This document shows, in pieces, positions 24,069 to 34,062 of a stretch of 64,000 nt of DNA. The translations under genes were made by a program, and so were the position numbers. Numbering within the stretch: position 1 is the first letter of the stretch; each line of letters starts with the position of its first letter. Origin of the DNA: Sphaerotilus uruguayifluvii (lineage in GTDB: Bacteria > Pseudomonadota > Gammaproteobacteria > Burkholderiales > Burkholderiaceae_C); contig NZ_JABSNM010000002.1 of NCBI RefSeq assembly GCF_013294065.1, forward strand, positions 248,001-312,000. The letters are read 5' to 3'. The notes under the pieces are model-generated. The model had not been told where the DNA came from. It searched no databases and worked only from the letters and a program-made list of their open reading frames with translations.

Positions 24069-25958
24069 TCAGCGGTTCACCAGCGCGGCATGGATCTGCG
24101 CCAGCCGGTGCACCAGCTCCTGCGGGCGGTGCACGCGGGCGTAGCCGTTCTGGCCGAAGAGCATGGGCAGGTAGTCCTGCGCCTGCTCGTCGATGGTGAC
24201 GCAGAAGGGCGTCAGGCCGGCGTCGCGGGCGGCCTGCACCGCGTGGCGGGTGTCTTCCAGGCCGTGGCGGCCCTCGTAGTGGTCGATGTCGTTGGGCTTG
24301 CCGTCGGTCAGCAGCAGCAGCAGGCGCTGTCGCTCGGGACGGGCCGACAGGCGCAGCGTGGCGTGGCGGATCGCCGCGCCGATGCGGGTGTAGTAGCCCG
24401 GCCGGATCGCGCCGACGCGCGCGCGCACCGTCTCGTCCCAGGGCTCGTCGAAGCCCTTCAGGTGCTGGATGCGCACGTTGTGGCGGCGCACCGAGCTGAA
24501 GCCGAGCATTTCGAAGGCGTCGCCGCCGCCCGACAGCGCCTCGCCGAAGACATGCAGCGCGTCGCGGATCACGTCGATCACGCGGGTGTCGTCGCCGACA
24601 TGGGCGTCGGTCGACAGCGACAGGTCGGCCAGCAGCAGCGTCGCCAGGCTGCGCTCGTGGCGCTCGCGGCGCAGGAAGACGGCCGGCGCCTCGCTGACCG
24701 GGTGGCGCGCGTCGTCGATGCGGTGGCGCACCCAGGCGTCGAGGTCGATCTCGTCGCCGTCGGGCCGCGCGCGCGTCAGCACCGGCGCGGCGCGCAGCGC
24801 CTCCAGCCGCCGGCGCACCCGCCGCGCGGTGGCCCGCAGCGCCGGCGAGGGCCGGAACGGCGCAGCCTCTCGCGCGACCAGGCACTGCACCGCGCAGTGG
24901 TCGGGCACCAGCCGGCCGGTCTTCCAGTGCCATTCGGGCAGGCGCTGCCCCGGGCCGAGCGGCCGGTCGTCGGCGGCCGCGCTGGGCAGGTCGAGGTCGA
25001 AGCGCACCCGCGAGGCGCTGCGCCGGCCGTCGGGCGCGATCGCCAGCTCGGTCATCTCGTCGGCGGCGCGGCCGGCCGCGTCGTCGGGCTCGTCGTCGTC
25101 GGCACGGTTGACACGCACGAACTCGCCCCAGGACAGGATGGACTCGGCGCGGAAGAACATCAGCAGCGGCGCCGCGTTGCGCTCGTCGGCCACCGCCTGC
25201 GCGTGGCGGCGCGGCTGCGAGCGCTCCGGATGCCGGTCCTGCGCCTCGGCCTCGTCGTCCGCGTCGGCCGGATCGGGGCGGGCGAGCGCGGGCTGGGCGG
25301 GCGCGGGCTGCGTCTCGATCCACAGCCAGACCGGCGCGACCTCGTCGGGGCGCACCGGCGCGTCGTCCCGGGCGGGGCCGAGCGGCGTGGCAGCGGCCGC
25401 GCCGTCGAGCATCGAGCGCAGCGCGGCCGCCACCGCACGCTCGGCCCGGGCGGCGCGGCCGTGCAGGCGCTCGCCCGGCGGCCGCGCGGCCAGCTGCGCC
25501 GCCAGCAGGCGCTGCAGCCGCGGCTGCAGGCCGGGAAACCGCACCAGCGCCCGTCGGCTCGCGCGCAGGTTGTCCTCGATCCAGTCGCCGGTGGGCGGCG
25601 TCTCCTGCAGCGCGGCGGCCAGCGCGGCCAGCCACAGGTAGAGCGCGCGGTTGAGCGAGCGCTCGGCCAGCACCGCCAGCCGCGGCGGCAGCGACAGCAC
25701 CTCGGGCTCCAGGCGGGGGCGCCGCACCTGCGTGCCGGTGCCGGCCAGGCGCTGCAGCCAGTCGCGCGGGCCGCCCTGGGCGCGCACGCCGGCCTCGGCC
25801 AGCCGCACCGCCGCCGCGCCGCCGCCGGCGCGGAACATCAGCTCGATGGCACGGCGCATCTCGCTCAGCTCGACCGCGGCGGCCTCGTGGCGACCGGCCT
25901 CGCTGCCGGCGGCGCGGGTGATGAAGCGGTGCCACTGGCGACCGACCCATTCCTCCAT
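24069..25958 (-). CDS. norD: Nitric oxide reductase activation protein NorD
   Basis: The 629-residue cytoplasmic protein has a C-terminal von Willebrand factor A domain with the MIDAS motif DLSLSTD (about 441) and later LLLLTDGKPNDI. The long N-terminal region is variable and rich in Ala/Arg. With the AAA+ protein NorQ it activates NorBC, probably by inserting the non-heme iron. It starts 2 bp after the polyferredoxin stop in the norCBQ operon. Confidence 0.92.
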   Translation of the reverse strand: MEEWVGRQWHRFITRAAGSEAGRHEAAAVELSEMRRAIELMFRAGGGAAAVRLAEAGVRAQGGPRDWLQRLAGTGTQVRRPRLEPEVLSLPPRLAVLAERSLNRALYLWLAALAAALQETPPTGDWIEDNLRASRRALVRFPGLQPRLQRLLAAQLAARPPGERLHGRAARAERAVAAALRSMLDGAAAATPLGPARDDAPVRPDEVAPVWLWIETQPAPAQPALARPDPADADDEAEAQDRHPERSQPRRHAQAVADERNAAPLLMFFRAESILSWGEFVRVNRADDDEPDDAAGRAADEMTELAIAPDGRRSASRVRFDLDLPSAAADDRPLGPGQRLPEWHWKTGRLVPDHCAVQCLVAREAAPFRPSPALRATARRVRRRLEALRAAPVLTRARPDGDEIDLDAWVRHRIDDARHPVSEAPAVFLRRERHERSLATLLLADLSLSTDAHVGDDTRVIDVIRDALHVFGEALSGGGDAFEMLGFSSVRRHNVRIQHLKGFDEPWDETVRARVGAIRPGYYTRIGAAIRHATLRLSARPERQRLLLLLTDGKPNDIDHYEGRHGLEDTRHAVQAARDAGLTPFCVTIDEQAQDYLPMLFGQNGYARVHRPQELVHRLAQIHAALVNR

Positions 25959-25959
25959 G

Positions 25960-26937
25960 TCAGCTCTCCTTGTCGGTGGGTGAGGGCGGCGCAGCCGGTG
26001 CAGGCGGGGAGGCCGCGGCCTCGGCGCGGCGCTGGCGCAGCGTCTCGCGCACCGCGTCGACGCCGATGCGCCACTCCAGCAGCGGCCCCTGCGGCTGCCC
26101 GGCCTGCGAGGTCGCGCAGGCGTCCAGGCAGCGTCCGCACTGCACGCACGAGAACATCATCCGCTTGATGTCGCGCGGATGCAGGCGCATCGGGCAGCTG
26201 CGGTCGCAGGCGCTGCCCGAGGGCGAGGCCGGAGTGCGGCAGTCGCGGCAGTCGCGCGCGCGGTCGCGGTCGAACGCGACCACCATGCCCTTCGGATTGG
26301 CCATCCACACCAGGCTCTGGAACAGCCCGACCGCGCAGCCGAAGCGGCAGAACAGGTGGCGCGCGAAGGCGAACTCGGCCGAGAACACCAGCGTGCCGAT
26401 GCCGATGAAGCGCGCCTGGCCGGGCGTCAGCGTGCCGTCGAGCAGGCCGCGCCACAGCTCGGCCGGCGGCAGCAGGTAGCTCAGCAGCGTGATCGCCCAC
26501 AGGAAGCCCGATATCACGCAGGCCAGCGCGAACACCGGCCACCAGCGCCGCTGCGCCGGACGGTCGGCGCGCGGCGTCGGGTGGCGGTCCCACAGGCTCA
26601 AGCGCGCGCAGGCGCGGTGCAGCAGGTCGTTGATCAGCTCGACCAGCGAGAAGTGCGGGCACAGCCAGCCGCAGTAGAGCCGGCCCTGTCGCCAGGCCAC
26701 CGCCAGGAACAGCGCCACCAGCACGAGCGCCGGCAGGAAGGCGCGGCCCAGGATGGACAGCGCGGCGGCGGTGGCGTCGATACGCCCGGCCAGGAAGTCG
26801 TCGATCCCCAGCGACCAGCGCCGGCCAAGGAGCCACAGCTGCGTCTCGTGCAGGTCGAAGCGCAGCACGTCCAGGGCCGGCGCGACCAGAAAGAGCACGA
26901 AGAACGCGGATTGAAAGAGACGGCGGCGGCGCTGCAT
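25960..26937 (-). CDS. NapH/NosR-like membrane polyferredoxin in the nor operon
   Basis: The 325-residue protein has about five membrane helices, the cytoplasmic CxxxCP motifs GRLYCGWLCPHF and LFCRFGCAVG, and C-terminal [4Fe-4S] clusters CRDCRTPASPSGSACDRSCP and CVQCGRCLDACATSQ. This layout matches the NapH/NosR/CcoG group of quinol-linked or iron-sulfur-handling membrane proteins. It lies between norQ and norD, 29 bp after norQ. Its role is unproven; electron supply or metal-centre assembly for NorBC is plausible. Confidence 0.8.
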   Translation of the reverse strand: MQRRRRLFQSAFFVLFLVAPALDVLRFDLHETQLWLLGRRWSLGIDDFLAGRIDATAAALSILGRAFLPALVLVALFLAVAWRQGRLYCGWLCPHFSLVELINDLLHRACARLSLWDRHPTPRADRPAQRRWWPVFALACVISGFLWAITLLSYLLPPAELWRGLLDGTLTPGQARFIGIGTLVFSAEFAFARHLFCRFGCAVGLFQSLVWMANPKGMVVAFDRDRARDCRDCRTPASPSGSACDRSCPMRLHPRDIKRMMFSCVQCGRCLDACATSQAGQPQGPLLEWRIGVDAVRETLRQRRAEAAASPPAPAAPPSPTDKES

Positions 26938-26965
26938 GGCGGAGGCCTCCACCGGGGCAAGTCGC

Positions 26966-27787
26966 TCAGCGCGCTGCGCCGGCCGGGGCCAGCACCGCAT
27001 CGACCAGCTCGGCCAGCGCGGCCACCGTCTCGGCGTCATCGCTGAGCGCCTCGACGATGGCGGCGCGGCAGGCCGCCGCCGGGTCGAGCCCGGCGGCGAT
27101 CAGCCGCCCGGCCATCACCAGCAGCCGGGTGCTGGCGGTTTCCTCCAGGTCGTGATCGGTGAGGCGGCGCAGCGCGCCGGCCAGGCTCACCAGCGATCGC
27201 GCCTGGGCCGCCGACACGCCGCTCTCGGCCGCGACGATCGCCTCCTCCAGCGCCGGCGCCGGATAGCCGAAGCTCATCGCCACGAAGCGCTGGCGGGTGC
27301 TGGGCTTCAGGCTCTTGAGCAGGTTCTGGTAGCCGGGGTTGTAGGAGACGACCAGCATGAACTCCGGCGGCGCCTGCAGCTGCTCGCCGGTGCGCTCGAT
27401 CGAGAGCAGGCGGCGGTCGTCGGCCAGCGGATGCAGCACCACGGTGGTGTCCTTGCGCGCTTCGACCACCTCGTCGAGGTAGAGGATCGCGCCGGTGCGC
27501 ATCGCGCGGGTCAGCGGACCGTCGCACCAGACGGTGTCGCCGCCGGCGATCAGGTGGCGGCCGACCAGGTCGGCCGCGCTCAGGTCGTCGTGGCAGCTCA
27601 CCGTCACCAGCGGCCGGCCCAGGCGCGCGGCCATGTGCTCGACGAAGCGGGTCTTGCCGCAGCCGGTCGGCCCCTTGATCAGGACCGGCAGGCGCTGGCG
27701 CCAGGCCTGCTCGAACAGGGTGCATTCGCGGCCCTGCTCGGCGTAGTGGGGGATGGCGGCAATCTGCCGTGCGCTGGCGTGTTCCAT
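26966..27787 (-). CDS. norQ: AAA+ activation ATPase NorQ
   Basis: The MoxR-type AAA+ ATPase of 273 residues has Walker A GPTGCGKTRF, Walker B ILYLDEVVEARKD and sensor VVSYNPGYQN. It belongs to the NorQ/CbbQ/NirQ group. It starts at ATG 27787, 11 bp after norB. With NorD it activates nitric oxide reductase. Confidence 0.94.
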   Translation of the reverse strand: MEHASARQIAAIPHYAEQGRECTLFEQAWRQRLPVLIKGPTGCGKTRFVEHMAARLGRPLVTVSCHDDLSAADLVGRHLIAGGDTVWCDGPLTRAMRTGAILYLDEVVEARKDTTVVLHPLADDRRLLSIERTGEQLQAPPEFMLVVSYNPGYQNLLKSLKPSTRQRFVAMSFGYPAPALEEAIVAAESGVSAAQARSLVSLAGALRRLTDHDLEETASTRLLVMAGRLIAAGLDPAAACRAAIVEALSDDAETVAALAELVDAVLAPAGAAR

Positions 27788-27798
27788 GCTGCGGCTCT

Positions 27799-29698
<1,900 letters not shown>

Positions 29699-29762
29699 GG
29701 GCACCTCCTCCAAAGGGGCTTGAACGATGCCCATATCCTGGTTTTCCGCTCGGAAATCGTCC

Positions 29763-29776
29763 TTGAACCGGTTCAA
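29763..29776 (-). promoter_or_regulatory. DNR/NnrR box upstream of norC
   Basis: TTGAACCGGTTCAA is a fully palindromic dyad centred at 29769.5. A class II start on the minus strand would fall near 29728, 30 bases before the norC ATG. Confidence 0.8.
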
Positions 29777-29820
29777 GGAAATCGGCCCGGCCGCAGGAAG
29801 AGGCGTGCGCATGAAGCGCA

Positions 29821-29840
29821 GCGGGCCCCGAAGGGCCCGC
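29821..29840 (-). terminator. UUCG-type hairpin downstream of nnrS
   Basis: On the minus strand the sequence reads GCGGGCCC-TTCG-GGGCCCGC: an 8-bp perfect stem with a UUCG tetraloop closed by C-G. It lies 35 bp after the nnrS stop and before the norC promoter. There is no T-run, but such stable loops often mark transcript ends. Confidence 0.6.
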
Positions 29841-29874
29841 GTGCAGGGGTCGAGGCGGCCGGGTTCGGCCGGGT

Positions 29875-31122
29875 TCAGCCCGGCTTGCCGTCGGCGCGCG
29901 GGCGCATCAGCCAGGGGCCGTAGTGCAGCGCATAGAGCGCGAAGGCCAGCGACCAGGGCAGCGCCGAGGCCCGCACCGCCGCGAGCAGCGACTCCGGCGC
30001 CAGCAGCGGCGGGATCACGCGCAGCAGCGCCGCCAGCAGCGCGAGCAGGTAGATCGCGACGTCGATGCGGTCGGCCTTCAGCGGCCGGCCGGTGTGGCCG
30101 CGCGCGGTGCGCGTCATCATCGCCAGCGTCAGCAGGCCGATGGCGCCGGCCGTCAGCGCATGCGTGGCCACCGAGGGCGCGACCCAGCCGAAGGCGGCCA
30201 GCGCGCGCAGCAGCAGGTGCAGCGGGATCCAGGCGCAGGCGACATGCAGCACCGCCACCAGGGGCACGCGCAGCGTGCGCGCCGGCTGCCACAGCAGCAG
30301 CCGGGCGGCGTGCGCGATCGCCGCGGCCAGCGCAAGCGCGCCGGCCAGCACCGGAGGCAGCGGCAACCGGTCGACCACCGCCAGCGCGATCAGCAGGCCC
30401 AGCGCCGCGCGCTCGAGCTGCGGCAGCTGGCGCGGCTGCGTGCCCGGCACGCCGTTGCGGGTGAACATCGGCACGACCCGGCCGGCCATCACCGCCATGA
30501 TGAAGAGCACCACGTCGAGCGCGAGCTGCAGGGCCTGGCGCGCCAGCGCGGCGTCGTGCAGGGCCAGCACCCGCATCGAGGCGCCGGCGCTGCCCAGCAG
30601 CAGCACCAGGCCGACGAAGAAGAAGTTGCGCCGGTTGCCGCCCCGGTGCAGCGCCCGGCCCAGGCCGGCGGCCGCGGCCAGCGCGAACGCCAGGTCGGCA
30701 GCCGCACCGGCCAGTGGCCACGGGCTGAAGGCCAGCCCCCGGCCCAGCAGCCACAGCCCGGCCAGCGCCGCCAGCGCGCCGCCCGAGGGCGTGGGCTGGC
30801 CGCTCCAGTTGCGCCCGGCGGTGAACAGGAAGCCGACGATCACCGCCATCGCGAAGCCCGAGACCATCTCGCCGGCATGCCACAGGCTGCCCGGCAGCGG
30901 CGAGGCCAGGCCGGTCTGCCCGCCGAAGACCAGCACCCACAGCGGCAGCACCAGCGCCGCCTGCACGGCCGCCAGCAGGTAGAAGGGCCGGAAGCCCAGG
31001 GCCCACAGCGCCGCGCCGCTCGGGGCCGGCGCCGGTGCGGGCGCTGCGCCGGCGGGGCGGACCGCCGCCGGCTCCTCGATGTGCAGCAGCAGGGTCGGGC
31101 GGCGCGGCGGCGTGGCGTTCAT
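29875..31122 (-). CDS. nnrS: NnrS-family heme-copper membrane protein
   Basis: The 415-residue protein has about 12 membrane helices. Family motifs are GFRPFYLLAAVQAALVLP near the start, WHAGEMVSGFAMAVIVGFLFTAGRNW, MAGRVVPMFTRNG and HALTAGAIGLLTLAMMTRTARGHTGRP. NnrS relieves nitrosative stress, apparently by protecting cells from iron-NO complexes, and is often co-regulated with denitrification genes. The ATG at 31122 shares a base with the napC stop (TGATG), so it is the last gene of the nap operon. Confidence 0.92.
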   Translation of the reverse strand: MNATPPRRPTLLLHIEEPAAVRPAGAAPAPAPAPSGAALWALGFRPFYLLAAVQAALVLPLWVLVFGGQTGLASPLPGSLWHAGEMVSGFAMAVIVGFLFTAGRNWSGQPTPSGGALAALAGLWLLGRGLAFSPWPLAGAAADLAFALAAAAGLGRALHRGGNRRNFFFVGLVLLLGSAGASMRVLALHDAALARQALQLALDVVLFIMAVMAGRVVPMFTRNGVPGTQPRQLPQLERAALGLLIALAVVDRLPLPPVLAGALALAAAIAHAARLLLWQPARTLRVPLVAVLHVACAWIPLHLLLRALAAFGWVAPSVATHALTAGAIGLLTLAMMTRTARGHTGRPLKADRIDVAIYLLALLAALLRVIPPLLAPESLLAAVRASALPWSLAFALYALHYGPWLMRPRADGKPG

Positions 31123-31814
31123 CAGCGGGCCTCGTCGGGCGCGGAGGCCGGCTTCTGGTTCGGGTTGACGACGCCGGGGCTGCTCGGGTCGGCCGCGTGC
31201 TCCTTGGGGGCGCCGATGTGCTGCTCGACCGGCGGCAGCGTGTGCGCGATGCCCTTGTGGCAGTCGATGCAGGTCTTGCCCTCGGCGAACGCGGCCTGGT
31301 GGGCGGCGGCCGAGCGGGTGTTCTGCTCGGCGTAGTCCATCGAGTTGAAGTGGTGGCAGTTGCGGCACTCGCGGCTGTCGGTGCGCTTCATGCGGTCCCA
31401 CTCGTGCTGCGCCAGTTCATGCCGCTTGGCGTTGAACTTCTCCGGCGTGTCGATCGATCCCAGGATCTTGTGCAGCACCTCGTTGCTCGCCTGGATCTTG
31501 CGGATCATCTTGTGCCCCCACTCCTTGGGCACATGGCAGTCCGGGCAGGTGGCGCGCACGCCGGTGCGGTTCTGGTAGTGGATGGTGTTGCGGTACTCGG
31601 CGTAGACGTTGTCCTTCATCTCGTGGCAGGAGATGCAGAACTCCTCGCGGTTGGTCAGCTCCAGCGCGGTGTTGAAGCCGCCCCAGAAGATGATGCCGGC
31701 GACGAAGGCGGCGGCCAGCACCATGAAGCGGCGGCTGCGCACCAGCGCCCAGGTGCGGGCGAACAGGCCGGGCCGGGCGGCGGGCGAGGCGGGATCGTGC
31801 TCGTTCGGGGTCAT
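31122..31814 (-). CDS. napC: Membrane-anchored tetraheme cytochrome c NapC
   Basis: NapC oxidises quinol and passes electrons to NapAB. The 230-residue protein has one N-terminal membrane helix (FMVLAAAFVAGIIFWGGFNTAL) and four heme motifs: CISCH, CPDCH, CRNCH and CIDCH. 'FCISCHEMKDNVYAEY' is the quinol-site region. It follows napB by 22 bp. The start at 31814 (MTPNEHDP) avoids a poorly conserved upstream extension. Confidence 0.95.
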   Translation of the reverse strand: MTPNEHDPASPAARPGLFARTWALVRSRRFMVLAAAFVAGIIFWGGFNTALELTNREEFCISCHEMKDNVYAEYRNTIHYQNRTGVRATCPDCHVPKEWGHKMIRKIQASNEVLHKILGSIDTPEKFNAKRHELAQHEWDRMKRTDSRECRNCHHFNSMDYAEQNTRSAAAHQAAFAEGKTCIDCHKGIAHTLPPVEQHIGAPKEHAADPSSPGVVNPNQKPASAPDEAR

Positions 31815-31836
31815 GTCGATGTCCTTGCGGGCGCGT

Positions 31837-32328
31837 TCACTGCAGGCCGCGGGCGCGCTGGAAGGTGTTGCCCACCAGCGGCTTGGCATCGGTCTGCGGC
31901 ACATGGCACTGGGTGCAGAAGTAGCGGCGCGGGCTGATGTTGTCGAGCTCCTGGCCGTCGCGGGTGCGGAAGTGGGTGACGCTGACCTTGGGCGCGCCGC
32001 TGTCCTTCGACTTCTGGAAGGCGTGGCAGTCCATGCACTTGTTGTAGTTCTTGGTGATCTGGTAGTTGGAGATGGTGTGCGGGATCAGCGGGGGCTGCTG
32101 CACGAAGTCGCGGTCGCTGGGTGCGTGGTCGCGCTCCTGGCGGATCGGCGTGGGCGCGTTGTCCTGGTCGAGCGGCGTGCCGCCGCGCAGGCTCTGGATC
32201 TTCACCGGCGTGCCGGGCGACGGCTCGGCGGCGTGGCCGTGCTGCTGCACGCCGACCGCGATCAGGCCGGCGGCCAGCGCGACCCGGGCGAGGTCCTGCA
32301 GGAGATGGCGGAAGGAGCGGGAGTTCAT
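31837..32328 (-). CDS. napB: Periplasmic nitrate reductase cytochrome subunit NapB
   Basis: The 163-residue precursor has a signal peptide (LARVALAAGLIAVG...HAA) and two heme motifs, CMDCH and CTQCH. Between them 'PKVSVTHFRTRDGQEL' and 'NISPRRYFCTQCHVPQ' are typical of NapB, including distal histidine ligands. The stop of napH overlaps its start (ATGA). It transfers electrons from NapC to NapA. Confidence 0.95.
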   Translation of the reverse strand: MNSRSFRHLLQDLARVALAAGLIAVGVQQHGHAAEPSPGTPVKIQSLRGGTPLDQDNAPTPIRQERDHAPSDRDFVQQPPLIPHTISNYQITKNYNKCMDCHAFQKSKDSGAPKVSVTHFRTRDGQELDNISPRRYFCTQCHVPQTDAKPLVGNTFQRARGLQ

Positions 32329-33245
32329 GGTGTCGGCCTCTCTTGCCTGTCGATCTTGTCGAGCTTGTCGAAACGGTGGGAAAAGGTGAAGACGTCCGGG
32401 GCGCAGACGTCGATGCAGCGGCCGCACTGGGTGCAGGCCTCGTCCAGGATGAGCGGGCCGGCGCCATCCTTGCCCTTGAGCGCGATCGGGATGATCTGCG
32501 GCTCCGGGCAGACGGCGTAGCACTCGGCGCAGTCGTTGCAGCGGTCGCGGTGACGGGCGCTGACGCGCACCACGCTGACGCGGCCGATCAGCGACCAGGC
32601 GGCGCCGGCCGGGCAGACATGGCCGCACCAGCCGCGCGGCGCCACCAGCAGGTCGAACAGGAAGACCGCCAGCGCCGCGCCCCAGACCGCGCTGCCGCCG
32701 AAGATCAGCGCGCGCTGCGTCAGCGACACCGGGTTGACGTTCTCCCAGACCAGCCGCCCGGTCAGCGCCGAGGCCAGCAGCACCGCCACCAGCAGCCAGT
32801 GGCGCAGCCGCGGGTTGGGCGCGCGCCCGCCGCTCAGATCCAGCCTGCGGCGCAGCCAGCCCGCGCCGTCGGTGATCACGTTGACCGGGCAGACCCAGGC
32901 GCAGAAGGCCCGTCCGCCCGCCAGCGCGTAGAAGACGATGACGATCGCCGCGCCGATCAGCGCCGACAGCGCGGGCGCGTGCCCGGCCGCCAGCGACTGC
33001 GCCAGCACGAAGGGATCGGTCAGCGGCAGCACGCCCAGCGTGACGCTGGCGCTCAGGTTGCCCTTGACGATCCAGACGCCGGCCAGCGGCCCGAGAAGGA
33101 AGAGCGCGAGCACGCCGGCCTGCGACAGCCGGCGCAGCAGCAGCCAGCGGTGGGCGCGCCAGAAGCCCTTGACCTCGCGGGCCTCGGCGCCGATGCGCTT
33201 CTTCGGCCGGGGCGGGCGGGCCGCCGGCGTCGGGGTCGGGCTCAT
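32325..33245 (-). CDS. napH: Quinol dehydrogenase membrane component NapH
   Basis: The 306-residue protein has four membrane helices, cytoplasmic CxxxCP motifs [12 protein letters not shown] and [12 protein letters not shown], and two C-terminal [4Fe-4S] clusters ([29 protein letters not shown]). With NapG it forms an additional quinol-oxidising route to NapA. It overlaps napG and napB by 4 bp each. Confidence 0.94.
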   Translation of the reverse strand: MSPTPTPAARPPRPKKRIGAEAREVKGFWRAHRWLLLRRLSQAGVLALFLLGPLAGVWIVKGNLSASVTLGVLPLTDPFVLAQSLAAGHAPALSALIGAAIVIVFYALAGGRAFCAWVCPVNVITDGAGWLRRRLDLSGGRAPNPRLRHWLLVAVLLASALTGRLVWENVNPVSLTQRALIFGGSAVWGAALAVFLFDLLVAPRGWCGHVCPAGAAWSLIGRVSVVRVSARHRDRCNDCAECYAVCPEPQIIPIALKGKDGAGPLILDEACTQCGRCIDVCAPDVFTFSHRFDKLDKIDRQERPTP

Positions 33246-34039
33246 CGCGAGGCTCCTTCGGGGCGCGCATAGGCCTCCTGGCCGGAGCGCAGCGGCGCCA
33301 GGTCGCCCGGCACCGGCGTGGCCGGCAGGTTCTGCACCGGCTGGTCGAAATGCGGCCGGCCGGCCTGGTTGTCCGGCGCCCAGCCCTTGCGGTAGTGGTG
33401 GCCGAGCTCGCCGCGGGCCAGGTCGATCGGCAGCACCTTGATCGCCGGCTGCTCGAGCACGCAGCTCTTCTCGCACTTGCCGCAGCCGGTGCAGGCCTCG
33501 GCATGCACGGTGGGCAGCAGCATCGCGTGGCGGTCGCTGCGCGGGTTGCTCACCTTCTCCAGCGTGATCGCCTCGTCGATGACCGGGCAGACCCGGTAGC
33601 AGACGTCGCAGCGCAGGCCCAGGAAGTTCAGGCAGCTGTCGTGGTCGATCAGCACCGCCAGGCCCATGCGGGCCTTCGTGATCTCGTGCAGCGCCGGATC
33701 GAGCGCGCCGGTCGGGCAGGCCTTCACGCAGGGCAGGCCCTCGCACATCTCGCAGGGAATGTCGCGCGCGACGAAGTAGGGCGTGCCGGGCACGACCTGC
33801 GCGTCCAGGCCGTGCCCGCCGCCGGCCAGGCGCAGGTTCTGCGGCGGGCAGTCGCGCACGCACAGCCCGCAGCGGATGCACGCGCCCAGGAAGTCGTCCT
33901 CGGCCAGCGCGCCGGGCGGGCGCAGCGCCTGCGCCGGACGGCCGACCGCCGGGCGGGCCAGCAGCGCACAGCCGCCGGCCAGCAGCGCGGCGGCGCCGGC
34001 GCCCGCCGCCTGCTGCAGCCACTCGCGTCGGGTGCTCAT
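33242..34039 (-). CDS. napG: Periplasmic ferredoxin-type quinol dehydrogenase component NapG
   Basis: The 265-residue protein has a twin-arginine-like leader ([22 protein letters not shown]) and four [4Fe-4S] cysteine sets: [35 protein letters not shown] and [11 protein letters not shown]. It is exported folded and works with NapH. It begins 23 bp after napA. Confidence 0.95.
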   Translation of the reverse strand: MSTRREWLQQAAGAGAAALLAGGCALLARPAVGRPAQALRPPGALAEDDFLGACIRCGLCVRDCPPQNLRLAGGGHGLDAQVVPGTPYFVARDIPCEMCEGLPCVKACPTGALDPALHEITKARMGLAVLIDHDSCLNFLGLRCDVCYRVCPVIDEAITLEKVSNPRSDRHAMLLPTVHAEACTGCGKCEKSCVLEQPAIKVLPIDLARGELGHHYRKGWAPDNQAGRPHFDQPVQNLPATPVPGDLAPLRSGQEAYARPEGASR

Positions 34040-34062
34040 CAGGATCTCCCGTGCGCTGCGCC

